Part shown: positions 25,578 to 34,483 of the stretch, one piece after another | How positions within the stretch are numbered: the first letter of the stretch is position 1 | How the letters are laid out: every line of letters begins with the position of its first letter | Source: Streptomyces mangrovisoli | GTDB taxonomy: Bacteria > Actinomycetota > Actinomycetes > Streptomycetales > Streptomycetaceae | DNA: 64,000 nt | Assembly (NCBI RefSeq): GCF_000974985.2 | Contig: NZ_LAVA02000057.1 | Coordinates: 44,868-108,867 of the forward strand | Reading direction: 5' to 3' | Made by a program: the position numbers and the translations under genes | The notes under the pieces: model-generated | Told to the model about the DNA's origin: nothing | What the model saw: the letters and a program-made list of their open reading frames with translations, nothing else | Databases searched by the model: none

Positions 25578-25898
25578 AGGCAACCTCCAGGTTCGTCGTT
25601 CGCGTGGCGCGCGCTCGATTCGATCACGTGATCCCGGAGAGCACCAGGGGCGCGGCCATCCGCACCGAGCATGGCCCTCACCTGTACGGTCGGGCAAGGC
25701 TCTTCCCACTCATAGCACGGTACGGTACCGTACCGTGCACTGAAGAATCACTCTGCGCCACCTCGCGGGCCCGCCCGTCCCGGGCCGGCCCGCCGCCGCC
25801 GTCAGGCCCTCATTCCTTTCACCGCAGTTTCCCGGCCTCCGATTCCGGATTCCGATGCTCGTGCACCCCGATCAAAGACGATCGATTTGGAGATCTGC
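25578..25898. other. Divergent promoter region, 321 bp
   Basis: Non-coding gap between iclR (leftward) and the MFS gene (rightward). It carries the 24-bp palindrome at 25715-25738 near its middle. The rest shows no convincing frame with a start and ribosome binding site. Confidence 0.7.
25715..25738. promoter_or_regulatory. 24-bp perfect palindrome, putative IclR operator 2
   Basis: Perfect dyad: the GGTACGGTACC core of site 1 extended by CAC/GTG and one further pair at each end. It sits between the divergent iclR and MFS starts, as expected for an autoregulated operator. Confidence 0.75.
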
Positions 25899-27200
25899 AT
25901 GTCTGTTCCACGACAGGTGAATCACCACTGGAGGGTCGCCCTTCTGTGCGGGATGGCTTCCTATCTCGATTCCGGACTTCTGGTGACCACCGGTGTGGCG
26001 GTGGGCGCCCTGTACGCGAAGGACCTTCATCTCGGCGCCGGTGACGTGGGCCTGATATTGGGGCTCCAGACGCTGATGTTCGGCGTCGGGACCGTACTGG
26101 GCGGGTTGTTCGGGGACCGGTGGGGCCGCCGCCGCATCTTCCTGACGTCGCTCATCGGCTACACGGTGAGCGCACTGGTCCTGGCCTTCGCGCACGGCGC
26201 CGGCAGCCTGTACCTGGGTGTCGTCATCGGCGGGCTGGCGATCGGCGCCGACCTCCCGGTCTCGATCTCGATGATCAGGGAGGAGGCGCCCGAGGGCCAG
26301 AAGGGACGCATGGTCGTCTTCTCCGAACTGCTCTGGCTGGCGGGCGTCATCGTCGTGCTGGGCTCGATGGCCTTCATCGCGCCGCTCGGCGCCCTCGCGG
26401 CCCGGATCCTCTACGCCCATCTCGCGGTCGTCGCGCTCGTCATCCTGATCGCACGCACCACGCTCGGCGAGTCCTCCGAGTGGCTCGCGGCGCGCCAGGC
26501 GTCCCTCGCCGCCCCGCGCTCCGCGGCGACGGGGTTCGCCCAGCACAGGGATCTGCTGCGCCGGCCCGTCGGCCTCGTGGTCCTGGCGACCGGTGCGTAC
26601 TTCACGGCATGGAGCATCGGATCCAACACCTGGGGCCAGTTCGGCAGTTACATGTGGACGAACCTCACCCGCTCCGATCTCGGCACGTACTCGATCGTGA
26701 GCCTCGCCGTGCTGCCGATCGGCCTCGTTCCGGGCATCGCGCTCATGCGGGTCATCGACTCGCCCAAGCGGTCGCGGTGGATCACGGCCGGGGCCCTGCT
26801 CCTCCCCTGCCAGTGGGTGGTGCTTCTGGTCCTGGGGTCCACCACCACGGGCTTCGTGATCGGGATGATCCTCAACTCCGCGACGGCCGGCATCGCCGGC
26901 GAGATCCTGTACAAGGTGTGGACCCAGGAGCTCATCCCCACGCTGAACCGCGCCACCGCACAGGGCGTGACCTTGGCGATGAGCAAGGGCGGAGTGTCCC
27001 TGTTCGCCTTCCTGACACCGTCCTTGATGGCGGTCTCGCGGACCGCGTTCTTCGCCGTCTGCCTGTCCTTCTCCCTCGTCACCTCGGTGATCGCCCTGGT
27101 CTGGATGCCGAGACTGCGCAAGTCCCCCGCGTCCGGCGCGATTTCGGTCGCGAGTGTCGGAGCGGGCATGAGGTCCGGTCCCGAGGCGACCGGATCCTGA
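25899..27200 (+). CDS. MFS transporter
   Basis: A 433-residue 12-TM MFS protein. Motif A is LFGDRWGRRRIFL, and the helix 4-5 region reads GLAIGADLPVSISMIREEAPEGQKGRM, like the sugar-porter/metabolite-porter branch. It is more likely an importer than the DHA2 exporters elsewhere in the window. ATG 25899 has TTGGAG seven bases upstream; TTG 25887 is an alternative. Divergent from iclR with the 24-bp palindrome between. It ends three bases before the convergent lipoprotein gene. Confidence 0.9.
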   Translation: MSVPRQVNHHWRVALLCGMASYLDSGLLVTTGVAVGALYAKDLHLGAGDVGLILGLQTLMFGVGTVLGGLFGDRWGRRRIFLTSLIGYTVSALVLAFAHGAGSLYLGVVIGGLAIGADLPVSISMIREEAPEGQKGRMVVFSELLWLAGVIVVLGSMAFIAPLGALAARILYAHLAVVALVILIARTTLGESSEWLAARQASLAAPRSAATGFAQHRDLLRRPVGLVVLATGAYFTAWSIGSNTWGQFGSYMWTNLTRSDLGTYSIVSLAVLPIGLVPGIALMRVIDSPKRSRWITAGALLLPCQWVVLLVLGSTTTGFVIGMILNSATAGIAGEILYKVWTQELIPTLNRATAQGVTLAMSKGGVSLFAFLTPSLMAVSRTAFFAVCLSFSLVTSVIALVWMPRLRKSPASGAISVASVGAGMRSGPEATGS

Positions 27201-27203
27201 GGC

Positions 27204-28436
27204 TCAATCCGCCGGTGTACGGCGGGCGATGACCGGGCGGTGGAAGTTCGCGTCTCCGTGGGCGTCCAGGACCATCGCTCCCACGGCCCAGATCTCCCGC
27301 GTGCCGGGGATCTGGGCCTGGTCCTCGACGCGGAACTTCTGTTTCCTGTCCACGGCGGTGACCTTGCCCGACCGGCCGGCGGCATAGGGCGGCCGGCCGA
27401 TGTGCACCGCCCGGCCGGACGCGTCGAGGTAGTACGTGGAGCCGAGGAGTACGGTGCCGCCCGCCTGCCCCGTGACGCAGCAACGGACCGTGCCGGAAGG
27501 GGTCTTCGTCCACCGTGAGCCGTCCCAGTGCAGCGTCAGCTGCTCCTGGTAGACGTCTTGGCCGCCTTCACCGCTCACGCTGCCGAAGGCCTGCACGTCG
27601 TCGGCCGACCGGATCGCCAGCCTCGTCAGGCCGGCCTCGTAGGACAGGCTGCTCTCGCCCTGCAGATCGCTGGGTTCCGGCGTCGACTCCCCCGGCATCA
27701 CGGCCGGTACGGCGGTCTTGCGCCAGGTCCGTCCGTCCCAGTGCAGGGCGACCGGGCCGCCGTTGTCCAACGCCCCTTCGGTGGACGGGCCGATACCCAC
27801 CGCCCAGACGTCTCCCGGCGAGGCGCCCGCGATGTCCCACACCCGGGAAGCGAGCCGAACGGGCCGCCAGCTCGCGCCGTTCCACCGCCATGCCGTGTCG
27901 GTTCCGTCGACCACCCACGCGTCGTCCGGGGCGAAGACCGCCGCGCCCGTCACGTCCCGCGGGAACTGCGCCGGAACGCCGGCCTGTTGCCAGCGCGTGC
28001 CGTCCCACCGTGCCACGAGGACCTCGCCGCCGGTGCCCACGGCACCGCCGAACAGCCACACGTCACCGCCGGACACCGGGGCGTCCAGGCGGACGCTGCC
28101 GAGGTCGGTCATCGGGGCCAGTACGGGCGGGAGCGGGTAGGGCCGCCATCGGTGGCCGTCGTAGTGCAGGAGGGACGCCCGCTGACCGTCGATGTTTCCG
28201 GTCACCGGGGTGCGGGCGACGGCCCAGGCGTCGTCGGCGCTCGCGGCGGCGATGTCGGACACGGCGCCGTTGCGGTCCGCGCCCAGGTAGTCGTAGCGCC
28301 AGGCGGTCGAAGACGCGGCAGCGGTGCCCCGCGCGCCTGCCGAGGACCTCGGACTGCCGGGTGCGCAGGCCGCGCAGAGCAGGACCAGGGCTGCGGCGAG
28401 TGCCGCCGCGAGTACGGCGGCTCGGTCACGGATCAC
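27204..28436 (-). CDS. Secreted lipoprotein with repeated beta-propeller-like segments
   Basis: A 410-residue secreted protein. The N-terminal signal MIRDRAAVLAAALAAALVLL is followed by CAAC, with Cys24 as probable lipidation site. The mature part has several repeats of a W-G-aromatic type (for example DDAWAV, ARWDGTRWQQ, LHWDGSRWTK), which suggests a six- or seven-bladed propeller. No catalytic motif is seen. It is common in Streptomyces as a hypothetical lipoprotein. It lies 145 bp downstream of the large glucanase gene on the same strand, with a terminator hairpin between, and its end is three bases from the convergent MFS stop. Confidence 0.8.
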   Translation of the reverse strand: MIRDRAAVLAAALAAALVLLCAACAPGSPRSSAGARGTAAASSTAWRYDYLGADRNGAVSDIAAASADDAWAVARTPVTGNIDGQRASLLHYDGHRWRPYPLPPVLAPMTDLGSVRLDAPVSGGDVWLFGGAVGTGGEVLVARWDGTRWQQAGVPAQFPRDVTGAAVFAPDDAWVVDGTDTAWRWNGASWRPVRLASRVWDIAGASPGDVWAVGIGPSTEGALDNGGPVALHWDGRTWRKTAVPAVMPGESTPEPSDLQGESSLSYEAGLTRLAIRSADDVQAFGSVSGEGGQDVYQEQLTLHWDGSRWTKTPSGTVRCCVTGQAGGTVLLGSTYYLDASGRAVHIGRPPYAAGRSGKVTAVDRKQKFRVEDQAQIPGTREIWAVGAMVLDAHGDANFHRPVIARRTPAD

Positions 28437-28527
28437 AGTCTCCCCCCAAGGCTGTCCCGGCAGGCCGGCGGCCGGTGCCGTGCAGTGTACGGCGCGAAAG
28501 GCGCTGGCAGAGGCTCGCGCGGCACAG

Positions 28528-28561
28528 GCACGGGGCCGCCTGCGGGCAGGCGACCCCGTGC
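28528..28561 (-). terminator. Terminator hairpin after the GH87 gene
   Basis: GCACGGGG and CCCCGTGC pair outside a 2x2 internal loop and a 5-bp inner stem with loop CGGG, starting about 20 bases past the GH87 stop. Confidence 0.75.
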
Positions 28562-28581
28562 CGTCCGGTACCGCTCCCGGG

Positions 28582-31500
28582 TCACTCGATGTTGATCTTG
28601 AAGGTGGTGGTCGTGTTGCGGATGTCCTGGGCGTTGCCGCTCATCTTCAGGTTGCGGAAGGTGGCTTCGCCGACCGCCGGTCCCTGGCCGGGTTCGGGGA
28701 GTTCGTTGGCCCAGATGCCGAATCCGGACTTGGCGTCGAACGCGTCTCCGCTCTTCTTGGAGTCGGTGATGGAGATGTCGGTGAAGACGGTGTCCTTCAC
28801 CGGGTTCTGCGCCACGCCGCCGACGTAGTTGGTCTGGAACATGACGCCCCCGTAGGTGGAGTCGTCGATGTCGACGTCGTTGACGCGGATGCCCTGGAAG
28901 ACCTTGGAGGCGGAGAAGGCCCAGATGGCGGGGAAGACCTGGGAGCCCCAGAAGTGGCCGCCCGTCCGGTCCAGGGAGACGTTCTCGATCGTCGTCGGAT
29001 CGGTGCCGAAGCCGTTCATCGGGTAGCCGAAGTCCAGCGAGGAGATCGTGATGCCGGAGTAGACGAGGGTGTCGGCGACGCGGATGTTGCGGAAGGTGTT
29101 GTCGTAGCCGCCGTAGACGGCGATGCCGGCCGCGCGCCAGGTCAGGGTCGACGTGAGGTTCTCGTAGAGGTTGTTCTTCTCGTCGGCGCCTCCGGCGTCG
29201 ATCGCGGAGAACAGGGCGAAGCTGTCGTCGCCCGTGGCGCGGGCGTCGTTGTTGGTGACGTGGTTGTCGGTGGAGCCGTTCGTCATGTTGACGCCGTCGG
29301 CGAAGGTGTCACGGATGCGGGAGTTCTCGATGGTCATGCTGTCGGTGTTGGCGCCCCAGTACAGGCACACCATGTGCTCGGCCCAGATGTCGTCGATGGT
29401 GATGTGGGCGACACCCGCGAAGTCGAAGACCTTGCCCGGGCCGTCGATACGGGAGGTGTAGTTGCCGAAGTAGGCGAAGCCGGCGAACGTCGAGCCGTTC
29501 GCGGTGGAGTCGGCGCGGAAACCGATGTCGGTGTTCTCCTGTGAGGAGGGCGCGTGGAAGCGGGTGAACCACGGTCCCGCTCCGACGACCTTGACCGCCT
29601 TGCCGTAGACCTGGAACTTGCTGGAGGTCTCGTAGTCACCGGCGGGCAGGTAGACGCCGACGAGCTTGCCGGTGGTGTCCATGCGGACCTTGTCGAGGGC
29701 GTTCTGCACGTCCTGCTGCCCGAAGCCGGCCGGGACCACGTACGCGGCCGGGTCCGGGTTCGGATCCGCCGTCGCCTGCTCGGTGTTGACGAAGTCGATG
29801 GCGTAGGTGGAGGTGTTGGCGGCGTCCTTCTGGAGCCGGATCTTGGAACCGGCCTGGACGGTCTTGCCGAGGAGCAGGTTCGCCTCGTCGTAGATGTGGC
29901 GCGGGGCGCCGGAGCCGGACGAGTTGCCGGGTGCGGTCTCGTCGCCGTACAGCCAGGCGTACTTCGAGGTGAGGTCGATGGCCTTGAGGAACTGTCCGTC
30001 GACGTAGACGTCCAGCGTCGTGGTGGTGCCGTCGGGGATGGAGAAGCGGGTGACCAGGGTGTTCGTCGCGGCACGGGTGGTCCACTCGACGTACTGACCG
30101 GTGGCGTCGAGGGTCACGGCCTTGCGGCCGCTGGCCTCGCCCGCGATGTCGCCGATGGTGCGGTTGGGGCCGACCACCTTGGCGCCGCCGCCGACCGTGC
30201 CGTCCTCGGCCTCGTACATGTCGTACGGCATGTCGGCGCCGCGGCCGACGAACAGGGCTTGCGTGGTGGTGTTGTTGTCCCGCTTGACCGGCAGTTCGTT
30301 GTCGTCCGCGGCGATGACGGTCTTCACGGTGTACTTGCCGTTGACGGCCGTCCACGAGCCGAGGCTCACGGGTGCGGTGGTCTGGCCGGCGGCGATGGCG
30401 CCGCTGTAGGAGCCGGTGAGGGTCTTGACCGTGGCGCCGTTCGCGTCCTGGACGGTCAGGGTCACCCCGTGGGAGCCGGTGGCCGAGTCCACCGTGCCCT
30501 GGTTCTTGAGGGCGACGGAGAAGGTGACGTTGTCGCCGCCGGAGGCGCTGGAGGGGGTCCAGGAGACGGGAGCGGCGACGAGGTCGGAGCTGGAGACGGG
30601 CTTGACGACCAGGGCGTCGGAGCGGGCGAAGGTGTTGTTCCCCTCGTTCTGCTCGATGACCTTGTTCGACGGGTCCACCTCGGCGCCGACCGGGTAACTG
30701 CCCGCGTCCCGGGTGCCGATGCTCGCGGTCACCGTCGCCGACGCACCGGCCGCGAGCGCCGGGACATCGGCCGTGGCCGCCTTCGTGCCGCCGAGCGTGA
30801 AGTTCAGGTCGGTGGCCTTGGACGCCTTGGTGCCGCCGTTGGTGACGGTCGCGGACAGGCTGATCGTGTCCGACTCGACCGGCGCGGACGGGGCGTTGGT
30901 GATGCCGGTTACCTTCAGGTCCGGGTTGGCGGACGGGGTGCCGATCACCTGGAGCTCGGCCACCTGCGCGCCCGGGGCGCCCGAGTTGGAGGTGAACTTG
31001 AGCTGGATGTCGGCGGCCGCGCCGGAGACCGGGATGGTCACCGTGTTGCCGGTGGACGGATTGAACGTGTAGTCCTTCGCCGCCGCGAGACTGGTGAAGT
31101 CCGTCGCGTCCTGGTCGCGGCCCAGCACCTGGATGTTCTGGGTGCGCGTGGACCAGGCGGCGTCCGGGTTGAGCTTGACGACGACCTGACCGAGGTCGGC
31201 GTTGGCGCCCAGCTTGGTGGTGAGGGTCTCCGGGTACGCCCCGCTGCCGCCCTCCCAATAGGTGCCGACCTGGCCGTCGTTGGCGTTCGTGGCGACATAC
31301 GTCTGGGTGTACGACGACGCCTCGATCGGCTTGCCCTGCGCGAGGTCGGACCCGGCGCCCGAACCGGCCCGGGTGACGCTGTTGCTCGCCGCCGACACGT
31401 TCCCGGCGGCGTCCCTCGCCTTCACGTAGTAGGTGACCGTCGCCGACGCCGACGGGGTGTCGGTGTACGTCGTGACGTCGCCCGCGACGGACTTGAGGAG

Positions 31501-32853
31501 CTGGCCGCCCGCGTACACGTCGTAGGCGGTGACCTTGACGTTGTCGCTGGAAGCCTGCCAGGTGAGCTTCACGTCGCTGCCGGACTGCGTGTAGGCGAGG
31601 CCGCCGGGCGCGGTGGGCGCCTGGGTGTCGCCGCTCGTCCCGGCGCGCGTGACGCTGTTGCTGTTCGCGGAGACGTTGCCCGCGGCGTCCTTGGCCCGCA
31701 CGAAGTAGGTGATGTCGGTGCCGGCGGGCTGGGTGTCGGTGTAGGTCAGGACGCTGCCCGCGACGCTCGCGCGCAGTTGTCCGTTCGCGTAGACGTCGTA
31801 GCCGGTGACGCCCGTGTCGTCGGTGGCCGCGCTCCAGGTCAACTTGATCTGCCCGGAGGCCGGTTCGGTGTAGCTGAGGTTCGACGGCGCGGTGGGCGCC
31901 TGCGTGTCGCCCGTCACGGGTCCGTAGACCTCCAGCTCGGACGCCTGCCCGGCGGGCCAGCCGGTGTTGGCGGTGAACAGCACGCGCACGTACCGGGTCG
32001 TCACCGTGTCGAGGCTGATGGTCGCCGACTGGTCGTCGGAGCTGTCGAAGGTGTACGCCTTCGAGGCCGTCAGGTCGGTGAAGTTCTGGTTGTCGGTCGA
32101 GCCCTGGACCTTGAAGGTCTGGCTGCGGCTCGGCCAGCCGCCGGGCAGCCGCAGGGTCACCTGGTTGATCTTGACGGATGAGCCGAGGTCGACCTGGAGC
32201 CACTGGGGGAAGGCGTTGTTGGTGCTCTCCCAGTACGTATTGCGGTTGCCGTCACCGGCGTTGGCGGCGCCGTAGACATCGGCGTGCCCGCTCTCCGTGA
32301 ACGTCTTGCCCTGGGCGAGGTTGGGGGTGGACGCGGCGCTCGTGAGGACCTGCATCTCGGCGAGCTGGGCGGTGGAGGCGGCCGAATTCTTCGTGAAGTC
32401 GGCCCGCACGTACCGGGCGAGGGTCGCCGGGAAGGAGACCTTCACCGTGTTCCCGTCGCCCGGGCTGAACGTGTACCGGGCGGACGACTTGAGCGTGGCG
32501 AAGCTCTTTCCGTCGGCGCTGCCCTGGAGGGAGAGGGTCTGACTGCGGGTCTGCCACTGGGCGGGGAGCCGCAGCACGACCTCGCGGACCCGCTCGGTCC
32601 GCCCGAGGTCGGTCTGCACCCACTGGGCCGACTTCCTTCCGGCCTGCCAGTAGGTGTCGGCGTCGCCGTCGGTGATGTTGGCGGCCGCGTGGGCGTGCAA
32701 CGCGCTGCCGGCCCGGGTGGCGGCGTCCGCGGCGGCGTCGGGGCCGCCGGCCGCGTGCGCGGCGACGGCGGGCAGGCCGAGGACCAGGACGGCGCACGCG
32801 AGCGCGGCTGTCGCCGCGCGCCGTCTCGGTGTTCTGTGCTGGTGTCGCATCAT
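28582..32853 (-). CDS. Multidomain secreted GH87-type alpha-1,3-glucanase
   Basis: A 1423-residue secreted protein. Domains in order: signal peptide (1-35), two discoidin/F5-F8C modules (about 48-172 and 178-312), two fibronectin III (319-405, 411-497), a third discoidin (503-638), two CARDB (643-752, 756-869), a CBM6/35-like module beginning YEAEDGTVGGG (876-1026) and a right-handed beta-helix catalytic domain (1036-1423). The helix carries FADG (Asp1186) and GDD (Asp1209, Asp1210). From memory, GH87 glucanases have catalytic Asps with the same 23/24 spacing. It probably cuts alpha-1,3-glucan of fungal or bacterial walls. The start ATG 32853 is followed at once by a second ATG; AGGGAG precedes it. 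Confidence 0.88.
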   Translation of the reverse strand: MMRHQHRTPRRRAATAALACAVLVLGLPAVAAHAAGGPDAAADAATRAGSALHAHAAANITDGDADTYWQAGRKSAQWVQTDLGRTERVREVVLRLPAQWQTRSQTLSLQGSADGKSFATLKSSARYTFSPGDGNTVKVSFPATLARYVRADFTKNSAASTAQLAEMQVLTSAASTPNLAQGKTFTESGHADVYGAANAGDGNRNTYWESTNNAFPQWLQVDLGSSVKINQVTLRLPGGWPSRSQTFKVQGSTDNQNFTDLTASKAYTFDSSDDQSATISLDTVTTRYVRVLFTANTGWPAGQASELEVYGPVTGDTQAPTAPSNLSYTEPASGQIKLTWSAATDDTGVTGYDVYANGQLRASVAGSVLTYTDTQPAGTDITYFVRAKDAAGNVSANSNSVTRAGTSGDTQAPTAPGGLAYTQSGSDVKLTWQASSDNVKVTAYDVYAGGQLLKSVAGDVTTYTDTPSASATVTYYVKARDAAGNVSAASNSVTRAGSGAGSDLAQGKPIEASSYTQTYVATNANDGQVGTYWEGGSGAYPETLTTKLGANADLGQVVVKLNPDAAWSTRTQNIQVLGRDQDATDFTSLAAAKDYTFNPSTGNTVTIPVSGAAADIQLKFTSNSGAPGAQVAELQVIGTPSANPDLKVTGITNAPSAPVESDTISLSATVTNGGTKASKATDLNFTLGGTKAATADVPALAAGASATVTASIGTRDAGSYPVGAEVDPSNKVIEQNEGNNTFARSDALVVKPVSSSDLVAAPVSWTPSSASGGDNVTFSVALKNQGTVDSATGSHGVTLTVQDANGATVKTLTGSYSGAIAAGQTTAPVSLGSWTAVNGKYTVKTVIAADDNELPVKRDNNTTTQALFVGRGADMPYDMYEAEDGTVGGGAKVVGPNRTIGDIAGEASGRKAVTLDATGQYVEWTTRAATNTLVTRFSIPDGTTTTLDVYVDGQFLKAIDLTSKYAWLYGDETAPGNSSGSGAPRHIYDEANLLLGKTVQAGSKIRLQKDAANTSTYAIDFVNTEQATADPNPDPAAYVVPAGFGQQDVQNALDKVRMDTTGKLVGVYLPAGDYETSSKFQVYGKAVKVVGAGPWFTRFHAPSSQENTDIGFRADSTANGSTFAGFAYFGNYTSRIDGPGKVFDFAGVAHITIDDIWAEHMVCLYWGANTDSMTIENSRIRDTFADGVNMTNGSTDNHVTNNDARATGDDSFALFSAIDAGGADEKNNLYENLTSTLTWRAAGIAVYGGYDNTFRNIRVADTLVYSGITISSLDFGYPMNGFGTDPTTIENVSLDRTGGHFWGSQVFPAIWAFSASKVFQGIRVNDVDIDDSTYGGVMFQTNYVGGVAQNPVKDTVFTDISITDSKKSGDAFDAKSGFGIWANELPEPGQGPAVGEATFRNLKMSGNAQDIRNTTTTFKINIE

Positions 32854-33229
32854 GCGGAGTCACTCCCTGCGGGGGTGCGCGCGCCGAGGCGCGGCGCGAG
32901 GGCGGCTCGTTCATGGACAGAGCGATGGTGCGCCAGTTCTTGCGTGGTTTCATCGCAGAATTGCAGAGCTGTGTGAATACGTCTACAGATCAGGCAGCGC
33001 CAATTTCGCGTCGGCGCCCGGCAGTCTGGCCTCAGGACGCACGCGCGAGGGCGCGCGAGGGCGTGTTCGCGGTCGAAGTCGGCCACTTCGCCGACCTGAT
33101 GACACTTATGGCACGGGCGGCACGCCGCATACGCCTTGCGCCGCGCTGCGCAAGCGGGCGCAAGCAATGCAATTTCTTGCGTACGTCTATGTCATCGGAC
33201 GGCTCGGGTCTGCGGCTCCGGCGGCAGCC
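32854..33229. other. Upstream region of the glucanase gene, 376 bp
   Basis: Non-coding DNA between the glucanase start and the end of the cyclodeaminase gene. It is rich in CTTGCG/CGCAAG half-sites (33135-33183), includes an inverted repeat at 33135-33154, and has a less GC-rich stretch at 32930-33010. The promoter and operator of the glucanase should be here. No gene seen. Confidence 0.6.
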
Positions 33230-34219
33230 CTACCGCAGCGTGATCTCCTCGCCGACCGACTGTTCGCGCGCGGCCGCGAGGACGAGGGCGGTGGCCGCGG
33301 CGTCCTGGACCGCTACGCCGACCGATTTGTAGAGGGTGATCTGATCGGGCGTGGTGCGCCCGGGCCGACTGCCGTCGACGAGCTCGCCGAGCTCGGCGTG
33401 AAGGTGGTCGGCGGTGATGAGCCCGTCGCGGAGGGGTGCGAGCAGGTCGTTGCTGCCGCCGAAGAGCGGGGAGAGCACGGCACGGCGCGACTCGACGCAC
33501 ACGAGGGCTTCGGCGATCGTGGCGTCGTCGATCTCACGGCCGGCCGGGTTGAAGCCGACGGACGTGATGTGGACGCCGGGAGCGAGCCAGGGGCGGCGGA
33601 TCACGGGTTCGACGGCGTGCGTCGCCGCGGCGGCGATGTCGGCGCCGTCGAGCGCCTCGGCGTAGCCGGCCACGGCCCGGACCTCGACCTCCAGGGCGGC
33701 GCCGAGTTCCTCGGCCAGCGCGGCGGCCTTCGCCCGGTCGCGGCCCGCCACGCGGATCTGTTCGAGCGGGCGGACCCTGGAGATCGCGTGGGCATGGGAG
33801 CGGGCCTGCACGCCGGTCCCCAGCACGGCCAGCACCGTCGCGTCCTCGCGGGCGAGCAGGCGCGCCGACAGCGCGGAGCAGGCGCCGGTGCGCGCCGCGG
33901 TGACGGCCTCGCCGTCCAGCAGGGCCGCGGGCTCGCCGGTGGCCGGGTCGAACGCCACGATCAGCGCCTGATGGGTCGGCAGCCGTACGCCGTCGTTGTG
34001 CGGAAACAAGGACAGCAGCTTGGTCATGAGCGCACCGGACGACGGCAGATAGCCGGGCATGGCCGCCACCAGCCCGTCACGCTCGGACACTTCGACGGCG
34101 ACGCGGTCGGGAACCGAGGCACGGCCCGCGCTGAGGTCCGCCATCGCCGGGGCGAGGGCGTCGATCAGGGCGTCCATGGAGAGCAGCGCCTCGACCTGCG
34201 AGCGTCCCAGAACCAGCAT
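33230..34219 (-). CDS. Ornithine cyclodeaminase/mu-crystallin family protein
   Basis: A 329-residue enzyme with the Rossmann motif VLAVLGTGVQARSHAHAI and the nearby conserved HQALIVAFDPATGEPAALLDGEAVTAARTGA block. Family members deaminate ornithine to proline or reduce ketimines, some supplying N-terminal or opine-like building blocks. ATG 34219 has AGGAGG nine bases upstream; the frame runs further 5' but that part is Arg/Gly-rich and unlike the family. It stands alone, upstream of the glucanase promoter region. Confidence 0.87.
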   Translation of the reverse strand: MLVLGRSQVEALLSMDALIDALAPAMADLSAGRASVPDRVAVEVSERDGLVAAMPGYLPSSGALMTKLLSLFPHNDGVRLPTHQALIVAFDPATGEPAALLDGEAVTAARTGACSALSARLLAREDATVLAVLGTGVQARSHAHAISRVRPLEQIRVAGRDRAKAAALAEELGAALEVEVRAVAGYAEALDGADIAAAATHAVEPVIRRPWLAPGVHITSVGFNPAGREIDDATIAEALVCVESRRAVLSPLFGGSNDLLAPLRDGLITADHLHAELGELVDGSRPGRTTPDQITLYKSVGVAVQDAAATALVLAAAREQSVGEEITLR

Positions 34220-34277
34220 GCGCTGCACCCTCCTGCCGCCGACCCGGCGGCGATCGGACCACGGGGCGCCGATCCCC

Positions 34278-34313
34278 CGGCCGTCGGCCGACGAAACACC
34301 GGCCCGACGGCCG
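34278..34313 (-). terminator. Possible terminator downstream of the HupE gene
   Basis: A perfect 10-bp stem (34278-34287 with 34304-34313) and a 16-base loop, about 170 bases after the HupE stop and about 60 bases before the cyclodeaminase start. The long loop makes this uncertain. Confidence 0.4.
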
Positions 34314-34483
34314 CCCGGCCGCACCGCCGCACCGCCGCACCGCCCAAGCCTCGGCGCCACCCCCGCTCCCCACCACAGCGACACGCGGCCCGTCCCCGGC
34401 ACGTTCATCCGTACGCGCCCGTCGGCACCGGGGGCTGGGAACCAGGAACGGCGAACGACCGCGCGGGCCGAGCGCTCCCGTGG

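Noticed and set aside
29554..32181. 875-residue plus-strand frame opposite the glucanase
   Set aside because: Repeated Gly/Val/Asp composition with no start signal; it mirrors the well-supported GH87 gene.
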